In this document: in pieces, positions 42,143 through 50,485 of the stretch | How the letters are laid out: each line of letters opens with the position of its first letter | How positions within the stretch are numbered: the first letter of the stretch is position 1 | The notes under the pieces: model-generated | Seen by the model: only the letters and a program-made list of their open reading frames with translations | Databases searched by the model: none | What the model was told of the DNA's origin: nothing | NCBI GenBank assembly: GCA_965247175.1 | Contig: OZ252006.1 | Coordinates: 4,774,001 to 4,838,000, forward strand | Origin: JANQMX01 sp965247175 | GTDB lineage: Bacteria > Pseudomonadota > Alphaproteobacteria > Kiloniellales > DSM-21159 | Length of the DNA stretch: 64,000 nucleotides | Reading direction: 5' to 3' | Program-made: the position numbers and the translations under genes

Positions 42143-43318
42143 TCAGAAGAGGTCCGCCGGGTCGGCAGCCGCCAGCCGACGCGTGGCAACGGCGCCGGAG
42201 AGAGCGCACATGGCGAGTGTGCCAAGGAAAACGCCGATCGCGCGTTCGGCGTTCATCTCCATTGGCAGGCCTGTCGCTGCGGCGATCGCTTGGTAGAGGC
42301 CGAGCGAGATCAGCAGTCCCGGCACAAAACCGATCAATGCCAAGGCCAGCGCCTCTTCGAAGACGATGCCGAGAAAGAAACGCTGTCGGTATCCGATGGC
42401 TTTGAAAGTGGCGTATTCGCGCAGGTGGTCGGCCACATCGCTGGACAGAACTTGGTAGACGATCACGACGCCAACCAGCAGGCCAATGACCACCCCGAAG
42501 CCGAACACCAGGCCCATGGGGCGCTCTTGGGTCTGGTAGAGACGGTCGGCTTTGGCGGCTTCATCCAAGCTGCGCACGATGCTGTCACTGGCCGACAGGC
42601 GGTCACGCAAGCGCTCTACGACAACAGCAGGCTCGATACCTTCCGCAACCTTGACCAGCACGTGTGATGGCGCGCCGGGGACGCGATTTGGAAGCAGGTT
42701 GAGGAAGGTCTCGTCGGAGGTGACCATGTAGCCGTCGGCATCGAAGCCGGCGCCGACCGCAAAGGTTCCGATCGCGTCAACTGTTCGGCCATTGGCCTCC
42801 ATGGCAACCGGGTTTTGAAGCGAAGCAGCGGCGAAGCCGATGTCTGGTAGGTTGCGCGTCCGTTCGTCGATCAGCACCCGGTCAAGCAAGGACAGTCGCT
42901 CTACGTTGCCGCCAATTGCGCTTTCCTGCACCAAGGCCTTGCGCGGGTCGAAGCCAAAGACGTGAAAGTTGATCCGGTCGCCGTCTGGGCTGTCCCAGTC
43001 CAGCTTTCCAAGATAAAGCGGCGCGGCCTCGGCGACACCCGGTGTCGCCAGCGCCTGCAGCATGCGCTGGCGTGGCAGCGGGCTGCCGTCGGAGATGGTG
43101 TTGGCATCGGACGCGGAGATCAGGATGTCTGCGTCAAGCAGTGCGTAGGGATACGTCGTCGTATCCTGTAGTGCGCCGAGAAAGCCCAACTGCATGAAGA
43201 TCAGCAGATTGGCAAAGGCGACACCTGCCAGGGCCGCCGCAAAACGGGCACGGTTGTGGGTCAACTGCAGCCATCCGATCGGCAGGCGCCCGAACAGCAA
43301 GGTCAGCGTTCGAGTCAC
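42143..43318 (-). CDS. DevC-like ABC transporter permease
   Basis: Predicted 391 aa. Four membrane helices: one near the N-terminus (FAAALAGVAFANLLIFMQLGFLG), a large extracytoplasmic domain (about 45-260), and three more at the C-terminus (VFGFGVVIGLLVGVVIVYQVLSS, ALALIGFVPGLLISLGLY, AIGVFLGTLAMCALSGAVAT). This is the FtsX/DevC fold. With the DevA-like ATPase and DevB-like adaptor it should form a MacAB-type tripartite exporter needing TolC, not encoded here. It overlaps the adaptor gene by 4 bp. Confidence 0.93.
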   Translation of the reverse strand: MTRTLTLLFGRLPIGWLQLTHNRARFAAALAGVAFANLLIFMQLGFLGALQDTTTYPYALLDADILISASDANTISDGSPLPRQRMLQALATPGVAEAAPLYLGKLDWDSPDGDRINFHVFGFDPRKALVQESAIGGNVERLSLLDRVLIDERTRNLPDIGFAAASLQNPVAMEANGRTVDAIGTFAVGAGFDADGYMVTSDETFLNLLPNRVPGAPSHVLVKVAEGIEPAVVVERLRDRLSASDSIVRSLDEAAKADRLYQTQERPMGLVFGFGVVIGLLVGVVIVYQVLSSDVADHLREYATFKAIGYRQRFFLGIVFEEALALALIGFVPGLLISLGLYQAIAAATGLPMEMNAERAIGVFLGTLAMCALSGAVATRRLAAADPADLF

Positions 43319-44598
43319 CGCTTTGCCTGCGCTTCCTGCCCGCGATCTCCAGCCACGTCGATATGGGCGACGACCTGCATGCCGGTGAAACGCGAGGCTT
43401 GGCGGGAAGAGGCTTCGTCGAGTGTCACCGTCACCTCGATCACGCGTGCATCCGTCAGGGCGGCTGGGTCATCGTCGACGAGAGTTTGTCGGCCAACGGC
43501 CAGACCGATGCGCTGCACGCGACCGAAGAGGGAGGCCTCCAATGCCTCCGAGGTAACCTCGACCTGGTTGCCGATGGAGACTGCGCCGATCTCGGTCTCG
43601 TAGACCTCGACTTCGACGGTCATGCGGTCGATATCGCCGATATCCATCACACCCGCATCGTCGGGGCGCTCGCCGAGTTCCACGTGGATGTCCAGAACCG
43701 TACCGGAAGCTGGTGCCACGACGCGGGCCATGTCCAGTTCGTGCTCGGCGTAAGCCAGCTCCGCCTGTGCGGCGACTACGTTTCCGGCGGCGACGCGCAC
43801 ATCGGGTTGGCTTTCGATGTTGCCGTAGTCGTAGCGCAAGAGTGTGGCGCGGGCTTCTTCCACCTCTCGCCGCGCTTGGTCACGCTCCGCCAAACGGTCG
43901 TCGAGCACGGACTCTGAGATGGCGCCGCGCCCGATGAGTGTCTCGGCGCGCGTGTATTGCCGCTCAGCGTTAAGCGCTCGGGCCTCGGCGCTCGCAAGTG
44001 CGGCACTGGCTTCGTCGATGCTGGCCTTCACCGATGCGCGGGTTTGTACCAAGGTCGCGTCGCGGACCATAAGCGTGGCGCGTGCCGCATCCACGGCGGC
44101 CTTCAGCCTCGGTTCGCTATCGAGCACGGCGAGGATCTGGCCGGTTTCGACGCGTTCGCCCTCGGCGACGGCGAGTCGGGCGATGGTGGCGTCGCCAGCG
44201 CCTGACGGCGTGTTGACCGTCATCACGTCGCCGCGCGGCAAAAGCGTGCCTAGGCCCACCACCTGATCGATGGCGGGCCAGGTGTCCGCTGGGACATCCG
44301 CCTGAGCAGCAGCGATCGGTGAGACCGCGATAGGGTCTGCGGTCCCGCCACCGGGCTCTATATCCAGCCCTGAAAACAGCATCTTAAGGCCGGGGGGCTG
44401 GAAGTAGAGCCCGACGAAACCGCCGGCCCAATAGATTGGGATAAGAAGAACCGGTAGCAGCAACCATCGCGTCAGACGGCGTCGCGAACGCTTGGGCGTT
44501 GTGGCATCGGACTTTTCGATCGCTAGCGGCAGATCGGCGTCGCGGTCCGACATGGCCGCATTTCCGTTTTCCGATGCCTTGGTAGACTCTCTCGCCAT
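43315..44598 (-). CDS. HlyD-family periplasmic adaptor, DevB-like
   Basis: Predicted 427 aa. AGGAAAG precedes the ATG. A single N-terminal membrane anchor (WLLLPVLLIPIYWAGGFVG) is followed by a lipoyl half-motif (GRVQRIGLAVG region), long coiled-coil hairpin with repeated A/E/R-rich helices (about 165-270) and beta-barrel parts (TVLDIHVELGERPDDAG). It connects the inner-membrane ABC pump to an outer-membrane channel. First gene of the operon. Its promoter overlaps a perfect palindrome shared with the divergent TetR gene. Confidence 0.92.
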   Translation of the reverse strand: MARESTKASENGNAAMSDRDADLPLAIEKSDATTPKRSRRRLTRWLLLPVLLIPIYWAGGFVGLYFQPPGLKMLFSGLDIEPGGGTADPIAVSPIAAAQADVPADTWPAIDQVVGLGTLLPRGDVMTVNTPSGAGDATIARLAVAEGERVETGQILAVLDSEPRLKAAVDAARATLMVRDATLVQTRASVKASIDEASAALASAEARALNAERQYTRAETLIGRGAISESVLDDRLAERDQARREVEEARATLLRYDYGNIESQPDVRVAAGNVVAAQAELAYAEHELDMARVVAPASGTVLDIHVELGERPDDAGVMDIGDIDRMTVEVEVYETEIGAVSIGNQVEVTSEALEASLFGRVQRIGLAVGRQTLVDDDPAALTDARVIEVTVTLDEASSRQASRFTGMQVVAHIDVAGDRGQEAQAKR

Positions 44599-44642
44599 GG
44601 TCTTTCCTGTCTCTCAGACTCGACCCGACATATCCTGCTGTA

Positions 44643-44664
44643 ATAATGACTCGCGAGTCATTAT
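44643..44664. promoter_or_regulatory. Perfect 22-bp palindromic operator between adaptor and TetR genes
   Basis: Arms ATAATGACTCG (44643-44653) and its exact complement (44654-44664) meet without a spacer, centred at 44653/44654. It lies between the divergent DevB-like and TetR genes, 27 bp before the chosen TetR start and 45 bp upstream of the adaptor start. TGACTCGCGAGTCA is a typical TetR-type site, so the TetR protein probably represses both genes here. Confidence 0.8.
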
Positions 44665-44690
44665 ATATAACTCCAAGATCGGACGGAAAG

Positions 44691-45365
44691 ATGGTGGGCA
44701 GAAAAAAAAGCAAACCGGGCGGCACAGGTCGCGCCTCCACACAGGCACCCTCAGAGACGGCACCGCGCAAGCGGCGTAAGGATGCCCGACCGGGGGAGAT
44801 CGTCGAGGCGGGCCTGAGCGAGTTCGCCGAGAAAGGCTTTGCCGCCGCGCGCCTCGAGGACATCGCGGCGCGTGCCGGCATCGTGAAGGGCACCATCTAC
44901 CGCTATTTCGAGAACAAAGAAGCGCTTTTCCGGGAAGCCGTGCGTCTGCGTGTTCTGCCTATTCTGCAAGAAGCGGACGAGATGGTTGCACGCTACCCAG
45001 GACCGACCGATGAACTGCTGCGCGGGCTCCTGCAGGCCATCTATGCTCGGTTCGTTGCCTCCGACACCAAGGTGCTTATGCGCATCATCATCGCCGAGGG
45101 CCAGCGGTTCCCGGACATCCCAGCCTACTATCATCGGGAGATGATCACGAAGGGTGAGGCCCTGCTGCGCAAGATCATCGCACGCGGCATCGAGCGTGGC
45201 GAATTTCGTGAGAGCGCAGTGAGAGATTATCCGGCCATCATTGTCGCGCCCGCACTAGCGGCCGCCATCCTGCAGATGGCTTTCGCGACCCAGAGTTCCG
45301 TTGATCTCGACCGCTACCGCGAGGCGCACCTCGATCTTGTGCTCAACGGCCTGAGGGCGCGCTAG
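44691..45365 (+). CDS. TetR/AcrR family regulator of the DevBCA-like exporter
   Basis: Predicted 224 aa from ATG 44691, with GGACGG upstream. An ATG at 44646 is in frame, but it falls inside the perfect palindromic operator, so the downstream start is preferred. Winged-helix-type TetR HTH: EIVEAGLSEFAEKGFAAARL, then EDIAARAGIVKGTIYRYFENKEALF. The ligand domain is helical (RIIIAEGQRFPDIPAYYHREM is a common AcrR-type motif). Divergent from the HlyD/ABC operon with one shared operator, so it is the likely drug- or metabolite-responsive repressor of the exporter. Confidence 0.93.
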   Translation: MVGRKKSKPGGTGRASTQAPSETAPRKRRKDARPGEIVEAGLSEFAEKGFAAARLEDIAARAGIVKGTIYRYFENKEALFREAVRLRVLPILQEADEMVARYPGPTDELLRGLLQAIYARFVASDTKVLMRIIIAEGQRFPDIPAYYHREMITKGEALLRKIIARGIERGEFRESAVRDYPAIIVAPALAAAILQMAFATQSSVDLDRYREAHLDLVLNGLRAR

Positions 45366-45399
45366 GCAGCGAACGCCGTGCGCCCTTCGGCTGCTTCAA

Positions 45400-46413
45400 T
45401 CACTGCACAGCTTTGCGCACGGCCTCGAAATGCTTGATCATGCTCTCCTTGGTCCGCTTCTCGCCGACCGACTGCGCCACGCCGCTGAAAAAGCCGGTGA
45501 TCTGCTCGGTGTAGATGCTGTTGACGCTGAAGATCACCGCGCCGTTCTCGGTCGGCATGGCCAGACCGAACATCTGCAGAGATTCGTAGGTGTGGCCGAC
45601 GTAGTACTGGCGTTGGCTGACCATGAGATAGTCGTCCGTCGCTTCGTAGAGGTGGTGGACGAGAACGGCGGCGGGACGACCCTCGACCTCCCGATCAACC
45701 CAGTAGAAGTCGCTTGCGATCGCCTGTGAACCGTTCTTCGGGAAGCCGTCCAAGGCTGCCCAGAAGTCCGGGAAATGCTTGGAGAGGAATGACTTGGCCT
45801 GTTCCGTCGCCGACTTGAGTGTGGCCGCGGGTGAGAGCGTGTCACTGCCGTCGACGTAGGGTGCCACGCCGTCCAGGCCACCCTTCGCGTAGGCCTCGAA
45901 CCGCCCGGCCAGAACCTCGCGGTAGGCGGCCATGGCCTTCTCGGTGCTGCCCGACTGGTTGGCGCTCAGTCCGGCGAGTTGTTTTTCGAGCATTGCCTGC
46001 TCTTCGCTCGAGAGATGAAAGTTCTTCGCGCGGTCGCTGCTCAGCAGCTTGTCGGTTTCCTTGCTGTCTTTGAAGGCGAACGCGGCGACTGGGTCGCTGC
46101 CGCCGGTTTCGATCTTCCCATGGCTCAGGACGTCGCTATCGACACTGATGTTGCGGCCGGTTTTGAGACCGTCGGCCAGCGCTGCGATAGTCGCTTTGAT
46201 CGGCACGGCGACGGCCGCAATCAGTTGGTCGTCACGGGTGCGCTTCGGTTCGACCGAGACGATCTGCCCCTTTTTGACTGCCTCGATGTCCTGCTGCGAG
46301 AAGCCGAGGGTCTGGAAGACCGTGTCGAGTGAGGGCGGTGCGTCGGCAGCGCTTGTCGAAGCCGTGCACACGGCAATCGCTAGCGCCAGAACTGTCAGAC
46401 GGTAGTTCCTCAT
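45400..46413 (-). CDS. Periplasmic protein of unknown function
   Basis: Predicted 337 aa with a strong GGAAGGGG ribosome-binding site. Signal peptide (LAIAVCTASTSAADA). Contains LDTVFQTLGFSQQDIEAVKKGQIVSVEPK at the start, and EGRPAAVLVHHLYEATDDYLMVSQRQYYVGHTY in the second half, with no cysteines in the mature part. The fold looks alpha/beta. I do not recognise the family. It lies alone, convergent with the TetR gene (34 bp). Confidence 0.7.
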   Translation of the reverse strand: MRNYRLTVLALAIAVCTASTSAADAPPSLDTVFQTLGFSQQDIEAVKKGQIVSVEPKRTRDDQLIAAVAVPIKATIAALADGLKTGRNISVDSDVLSHGKIETGGSDPVAAFAFKDSKETDKLLSSDRAKNFHLSSEEQAMLEKQLAGLSANQSGSTEKAMAAYREVLAGRFEAYAKGGLDGVAPYVDGSDTLSPAATLKSATEQAKSFLSKHFPDFWAALDGFPKNGSQAIASDFYWVDREVEGRPAAVLVHHLYEATDDYLMVSQRQYYVGHTYESLQMFGLAMPTENGAVIFSVNSIYTEQITGFFSGVAQSVGEKRTKESMIKHFEAVRKAVQ

Positions 46414-46544
46414 GTTTCGCCCCCTTCCTTTCAGATCGTGCGGCGGTGGTGCCGCGGGGAATGCAGCTAAAAGTTAGCGCCCTAATGCGGCAGCGGTATG
46501 AACTTTATTCCGCTGAGCCGAGAAGGAAATGGTCACAAAGTGCA

Positions 46545-47183
46545 TCAGTAAGCGACAGTGAAACGCCTGCGATGATGCTGGGGTCGTTCAGCTTCGTCCA
46601 GCAGGGCGACGGCGAAGTCTTCCATTGAAATTGCCGAGACGCCGACCCCGTCTGTCAAAAGCTCGTCGCCGCCGCGGCGGTACTGGCCAGTGCGCTCACC
46701 GGGTTCCAGCGAGGCCGGCGGGCTGAGATAGCTCCAATCCACCTGCTCGTCGGCTTGGCAAGCTGCAAGCTGAGCGCAGCCGGCGAGGGCGATGGGGCGA
46801 ATCTCGCTTGGGAAGTCAGGGGTCTCGACAAGCGTCAGGCCATCAGTCCCCGGCACGGTCAAGCTGCCGGCGCCGCCGACCAAGAGGAGGCGCACGTCCG
46901 AGCCGCGAAGGCCTGCCAGCAATCCTTCGGTCGCCGCGACCAGCTCTTCCTCGGCACCCGGCGCTGGTCGGGTCGCGGCGATCACAAGGTCCTCTCTCGC
47001 GCTGAGCGTTGCGACGTCTTCCGGGTTGGCTGCGTCGCCACGGCGAACGGTGATGTCGGCGGGCAGGCCCTGGGCACGCTCTGGATTGCGGCTGACCGCC
47101 GTGACCTCGTGGCCCCGGGAGAGGGCTTCGGCGATGACTCTGCGGCCGACGTTTCCGGCCGCACCGAACAGGGTAATGCGCAT
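46545..47183 (-). CDS. NAD(P)H-binding protein (YwnB/NmrA-like)
   Basis: Predicted 212 aa. Rossmann GAAGNVGRRVIAEALSRGH, then SRNPERAQGLPADITVRRGDAANPEDV and LLLVGGAGSLTVPG, as in NAD(P)H-binding atypical SDRs (YwnB, biliverdin reductase-like). No catalytic Tyr motif is clear. Starts 12 bp after the DMT exporter stop, so it is co-transcribed with it. Probably a flavin or quinone reductase-like enzyme or a redox-sensing regulator. Confidence 0.87.
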   Translation of the reverse strand: MRITLFGAAGNVGRRVIAEALSRGHEVTAVSRNPERAQGLPADITVRRGDAANPEDVATLSAREDLVIAATRPAPGAEEELVAATEGLLAGLRGSDVRLLLVGGAGSLTVPGTDGLTLVETPDFPSEIRPIALAGCAQLAACQADEQVDWSYLSPPASLEPGERTGQYRRGGDELLTDGVGVSAISMEDFAVALLDEAERPQHHRRRFTVAY

Positions 47184-47194
47184 GGTTCAACTCC

Positions 47195-48142
47195 TTATCG
47201 TTGAGGTGAAGGAAAAGAGAGGCGTTGCATGAGATCGGGACGCAGCAGCAACGCCGTTGCCAGCAGCACCATCAGGCTGCCCGGCAACCACTGCCAGCCG
47301 ATCTGCTCGGGCTGTTGGCTGAAGAGCAGCAGCATGGATACGAAGGGCGCGAGGTAGCTGTAGCCAGTGACGGCACCTGGTGTGAGCACCGCGGTGGCGC
47401 GCTGCATCAGCCAGAAGGTGACGCCGCTCGAGAAAATCGCGAGATAGAGCAGCACCAGCGTGTCGCCGAAGGTGAGGCGTCCAAGGGTACTGGGCGCTTC
47501 CAGGGCAAGGCCCAGGAGTCCGATCAGGGCACCGCCGATCAGCAGGCTCCAGAAGGTGCGGGACTCGGCGCGCTGAGAGAGCAGGTCATGCTTCAAGCCC
47601 CACTTGCTGAGCACCGGATAGAGCGCCGAGGAGATGCAGCCGAGGAAGTAGATCATCTCGGCGAAGCCAAACTGAATGGCATGAAGCTGCCCGCCGCTCT
47701 GCGCCCAGGCGAGACCCAAGGCGCCGGCTGCGCCGAGCAGAAGAACGAGCAGAAGGCGAAACGCGGGAGGCTCCACGCCCAGACCGCGACCGAGGGCGTA
47801 GGCCAACAGCGGAACCGTCACGTAGAGCGCAGCCATGGAAAGCGCGGTGGTGCGGTGCGCGGCCCAAAACATGGCACCGAAGAAGCCGGCGAGGCAGAGC
47901 CCCATGACGGCATAAAGGGCGAGACCTTTGACGCTCGGCAGGGTTTCTGGGCCGCGCCAGACAAGCGGCAGAAGCGCGAGCGCGGCAATGGCGAAGCGTA
48001 GCGCAGTCAGGAACAGCGGCGGCAGTCCTTCGCTCATCAGGCCCACGGCAGGGAAGGAGCTTCCCACGATCAAGGCCCAAAGCAGCATGCCGAGGTGCGC
48101 GCGGCGGCTGTCTTGCGGCGCTGTGGCGTTGGTCTGGATCAT
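47195..48142 (-). CDS. EamA/DMT-superfamily exporter
   Basis: Predicted 315 aa from ATG 48140-48142, with AGAGG before it. The frame is open from further upstream, but this start has the family N-terminus. Ten membrane helices in two EamA repeats (about 20-150 and 165-300). Exporter of a small metabolite. Divergent from a LysR regulator 128 bp away, its probable regulator. Followed by an NAD(P)-binding gene. Confidence 0.87.
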   Translation of the reverse strand: MIQTNATAPQDSRRAHLGMLLWALIVGSSFPAVGLMSEGLPPLFLTALRFAIAALALLPLVWRGPETLPSVKGLALYAVMGLCLAGFFGAMFWAAHRTTALSMAALYVTVPLLAYALGRGLGVEPPAFRLLLVLLLGAAGALGLAWAQSGGQLHAIQFGFAEMIYFLGCISSALYPVLSKWGLKHDLLSQRAESRTFWSLLIGGALIGLLGLALEAPSTLGRLTFGDTLVLLYLAIFSSGVTFWLMQRATAVLTPGAVTGYSYLAPFVSMLLLFSQQPEQIGWQWLPGSLMVLLATALLLRPDLMQRLSFPSPQR

Positions 48143-48251
48143 GGTCGGAGCCTCTTCTCTAGGGCACCGGGCAGGTCCTTTGTCGGTGCCATGAGGCGAA
48201 TATGTCACCTTGCGTTTCGGTGTAGAATTAGTGATCTAGTGACATTACTCT

Positions 48252-48264
48252 TCACCATTGGTGA
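48252..48264. promoter_or_regulatory. Palindrome TCACCA-T-TGGTGA in the DMT/LysR divergent region
   Basis: Perfect 6-bp arms around one base, seven bases before the lysR start codon. Position suggests autoregulation of lysR. LysR sites are usually T-N11-A dyads, so this could also bind a different protein. Confidence 0.4.
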
Positions 48265-48270
48265 CTAATT

Positions 48271-49179
48271 GTGGATCGCTTGACCGCCCTCAGAGTGTTC
48301 CGCTGCGCTGCTGAGATGGGCAGCTTCGCAGCCGTCTCGCGCCAGCTGGGCCTCTCGCCGGCCGCCGTAAGCAAAAACGTGAGCGAGCTGGAAGCGCATC
48401 TCTCGGCGCGGCTGTTCAACCGCACCACCCGCCGCATGAGCCTGACCGAAGCCGGTGCGCTCTACTACGAGCGCATCGCGCAGGTGCTCGACGAGCTGGA
48501 GGAGGCAGACGCGACGATTGCGCCGATGCAGGATATGCCCAAGGGCCTATTGCGGGTCAGCGCGCCGGTCACGGTCACCCTGACCTGCCTGTCTCATGCC
48601 ATCCCGAGTTTCCTTGCACGCTACCCGGAGCTGAGCTTGGACCTGCGGATGGAGGATCGGCGGGTCGACATCGTCGAAGAGGGCTTCGATCTTGCCATCC
48701 GCGGCAGCGACCGCCTAGAGGACTCGAGCCTGATCGCGCGGCGGCTCATGACCATGACTCATGTGGTCTGCGGTGCGCCGGGATACTTCGACCGCGTGGG
48801 CTGGCCGCAATCGCCTCAGGACTTGGCTTCGCATGATTGCGTGCAGTTCACCCTCTCCGGTCATGCCAACCTTTGGCCGTTTCGCAAAGAGAGGCGCGCC
48901 ATCGAGATCCGCGTCGACGGCCGCTACAAGGTGAGCTCCAGCCTTGCCGTGCGCGATGCGCTTGTGGCGGGCTTCGGGCTCAGCCTCATCCCGCGCATCT
49001 ATGTCGAAGAAGATCTGGCAGCGGGGCGTCTGGTCAGCGTGTTGGACGACTGGACGCCGGTGGAGACGACGATCTATGCCGTCTATCCGTCGCGGCGCTA
49101 CCTGCAGGCCAAGCTACGCGCCTTCCTCGGCTTTCTGGTGGATGAACTGGCCGACAAGCCTGCCGGTGGCTCGCGTTAG
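48271..49179 (+). CDS. LysR-family regulator
   Basis: Predicted 302 aa, GTG start with no strong ribosome-binding site. The N-terminal HTH reads MDRLTALRVFRCAAEMGSFAAVSRQLGLSPAAVSKNVSELEAHLSARLFNRTTR, the LysR pattern. The effector domain has LLRVSAPVTV, RRVDIVEEGFDLAIRGS and FSLPAVRDALVAGFGLSLIP-like segments. DMT exporter is divergent. Probably senses the exported metabolite. Confidence 0.92.
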   Translation: MDRLTALRVFRCAAEMGSFAAVSRQLGLSPAAVSKNVSELEAHLSARLFNRTTRRMSLTEAGALYYERIAQVLDELEEADATIAPMQDMPKGLLRVSAPVTVTLTCLSHAIPSFLARYPELSLDLRMEDRRVDIVEEGFDLAIRGSDRLEDSSLIARRLMTMTHVVCGAPGYFDRVGWPQSPQDLASHDCVQFTLSGHANLWPFRKERRAIEIRVDGRYKVSSSLAVRDALVAGFGLSLIPRIYVEEDLAAGRLVSVLDDWTPVETTIYAVYPSRRYLQAKLRAFLGFLVDELADKPAGGSR

Positions 49180-49233
49180 CGTTTTGCGCGCATCGTAGGG
49201 TGGACGTTCGCCACTATTCCAGCAGCGGGGTAA

Positions 49234-49250
49234 CCTAGGATTCGCCTAGG
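49234..49250. terminator. Short hairpin between convergent lysR and cold-shock-like genes
   Basis: CCTAGG at 49234-49239 and 49245-49250 form a 6-bp stem with a 5-nt loop. It lies 55 bp after the lysR stop and 32 bp after the cold-shock-like stop on the opposite strand. Too short and without a U-tract, so only tentative. Confidence 0.3.
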
Positions 49251-49281
49251 ACGGTGGAAAGCGGTTTTCCTTCTAGCCGGC

Positions 49282-49497
49282 TTAGCGGTTTGACCAGGTT
49301 GCCCAAAGGTGGGTTGCGAAACGGCTTTTCCGACCTGTCTCGATACGAAAACCGAGGCGTTGCTCGGGTGCAAGCTGGCCGAGGCCCGCTTGGCTGACCG
49401 CCGCCTGTTTGACGGCAATCTCACTGCTGCCGTCATCGGGCTGGATCCAGCCCCGGCCGACGCGGCAGTCATAGCACCTCACGGTGCCGAACATCAT
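49282..49497 (-). CDS. Degenerate cold-shock-domain protein
   Basis: Predicted 71 aa from ATG at 49495-49497. It opens MMFGTVRCYD, and GWIQPDDG, AGLGQLAPEQ and LGFRIETG segments follow. Aligned with CspA-type proteins, it has the G-T-V-x strand, the G-x-G-x-I strand and the D-D-G turn. RNP1 K-G-F-G-F-I has become V-G-R-G-W-I, and RNP2 D-(V/I)-F-V-H has become E-I-A-V-K, so the aromatic base-stacking residues are largely lost. Length and order of elements support a real homologue. It follows cspA on the same strand after a strong hairpin. Unknown function, possibly protein- or metal-binding instead of RNA. Confidence 0.7.
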   Translation of the reverse strand: MMFGTVRCYDCRVGRGWIQPDDGSSEIAVKQAAVSQAGLGQLAPEQRLGFRIETGRKSRFATHLWATWSNR

Positions 49498-49549
49498 TTG
49501 TTCCAAACTAGATAACGTTCCTCTTTGAGTTTCAGTAGTCAGGCGGCAC

Positions 49550-49586
49550 GGGCGCGCCGTTCGACAATCGGTCGAACGGCGCGCCC
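49550..49586. terminator. Strong 16-bp hairpin downstream of cspA
   Basis: GGGCGCGCCGTTCGAC (49550-49565) pairs perfectly with 49571-49586 across the 5-nt loop AATCG. It is 13 bp after the cspA stop on the minus strand. Minus-strand flank is not U-rich, while the plus strand is followed by CTTGCTCTCTGTTTT. It could terminate, or protect the cspA mRNA 3' end. Confidence 0.65.
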
Positions 49587-49598
49587 TTGCTCTCTGTT

Positions 49599-49811
49599 TT
49601 AGGCCATCTGTAGGTTTGCTGCCTGCTTGCCGCGGCCGCGGCTGTCGTCCTCGACGTCGAAGCTCACCTTATCCCCCTCATTGAGAGACTCTATGCCAGC
49701 TTTGCTGAGCGCGGTGATATGCACGAAGACGTCCTTGTTGCCGCCTTCCGGCGTGATGAAACCGAAGCCGCGCGTCTGATCGAAGAATTTCACTGTTCCG
49801 TTGGTCCGCAT
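49599..49811 (-). CDS. Cold-shock protein CspA family
   Basis: Predicted 70 aa. MRTNGTVKFFDQTRGFGFITPEGG holds an intact RNP1 (RGFGFI), and KDVFVHITAL the RNP2 (DVFVH). Small RNA/ssDNA chaperone. The ending KVSFDVEDDSRGRGKQAANLQMA is typical for alphaproteobacterial Csp proteins. Upstream about 600 bp is non-coding. Downstream is a perfect hairpin then a degenerate paralogue. Confidence 0.95.
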   Translation of the reverse strand: MRTNGTVKFFDQTRGFGFITPEGGNKDVFVHITALSKAGIESLNEGDKVSFDVEDDSRGRGKQAANLQMA

Positions 49812-50485
49812 AGGTGGGGTCCTTTCCCGCTGTGTCTGCAGATGTCGTTTGGATTACTGCACCAGCGAAACGCAATCGGCCTGCGCCAACGTGGCGTCCT
49901 CCGGTTTCCAGATTGTCGGGAAAGTTCGTCTAGCCCCGCCGCCAACGCCTAGTCTGACCTTGGTGGCTCGATGCGGGCATCACACCTTAGCCGAGCGTCT
50001 GAGGACGCGCCCAATCCAATACACGACGCGTCGCTGGACTATTAATTGGGGCATCTTGGCCACAAGCGCAAGCAGAGCCTTGCAAGGTTGGTCCATCGGC
50101 CGGGACGTGGCTGGTAGGCACTTTGGGCCTTGAGCGATGTTTTTTGCGACCCGGCAGCCAGTCAGAGGCATCGATGAGGCGCACATTGAAAAGATCTTAA
50201 AGTAGAAGAACTTCACAATAATATTGTGGATCACACTATCTGTTTTCAAAAAATATTGGTTCTCTCGAAGAAAAATTTCTGCAGACAAAATAATATCGAT
50301 TGCTCATTTCTCGCTAGGCCACCACGTATAACAAGAGCGGACAGGCCTACTCCAGAACAGATATGCCAGCACACCCGCGGGAACGCACGCACGACGCAGG
50401 ATGATGTGGTCGCTTGAGGCGCGCTGGGTGCGTATCGCGCACAGGTTCGTATCCAAACAAACACATGTCGAAGACAGGGCAGCCC
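49812..50485. other. Long intergenic region with an AT-rich segment
   Basis: This 674-bp gap between cspA (minus) and the repeat protein (plus) shows no convincing gene. From about 50180 to 50300 the sequence becomes very AT-rich, unlike the window. It includes the odd palindrome CACAATA-A-TATTGTG (50214-50228), just right of which lies GGATCACACTATC. A long cspA leader and the promoter of the repeat-protein gene are probably within it. Confidence 0.6.
50214..50228. promoter_or_regulatory. Palindrome CACAATA-A-TATTGTG in AT-rich segment
   Basis: Perfect 7-bp arms around one base, 258 bp upstream of the repeat-protein start. AT-rich dyads like this are typical sites for regulators of accessory or stress genes. 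Function not known. Confidence 0.4.
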
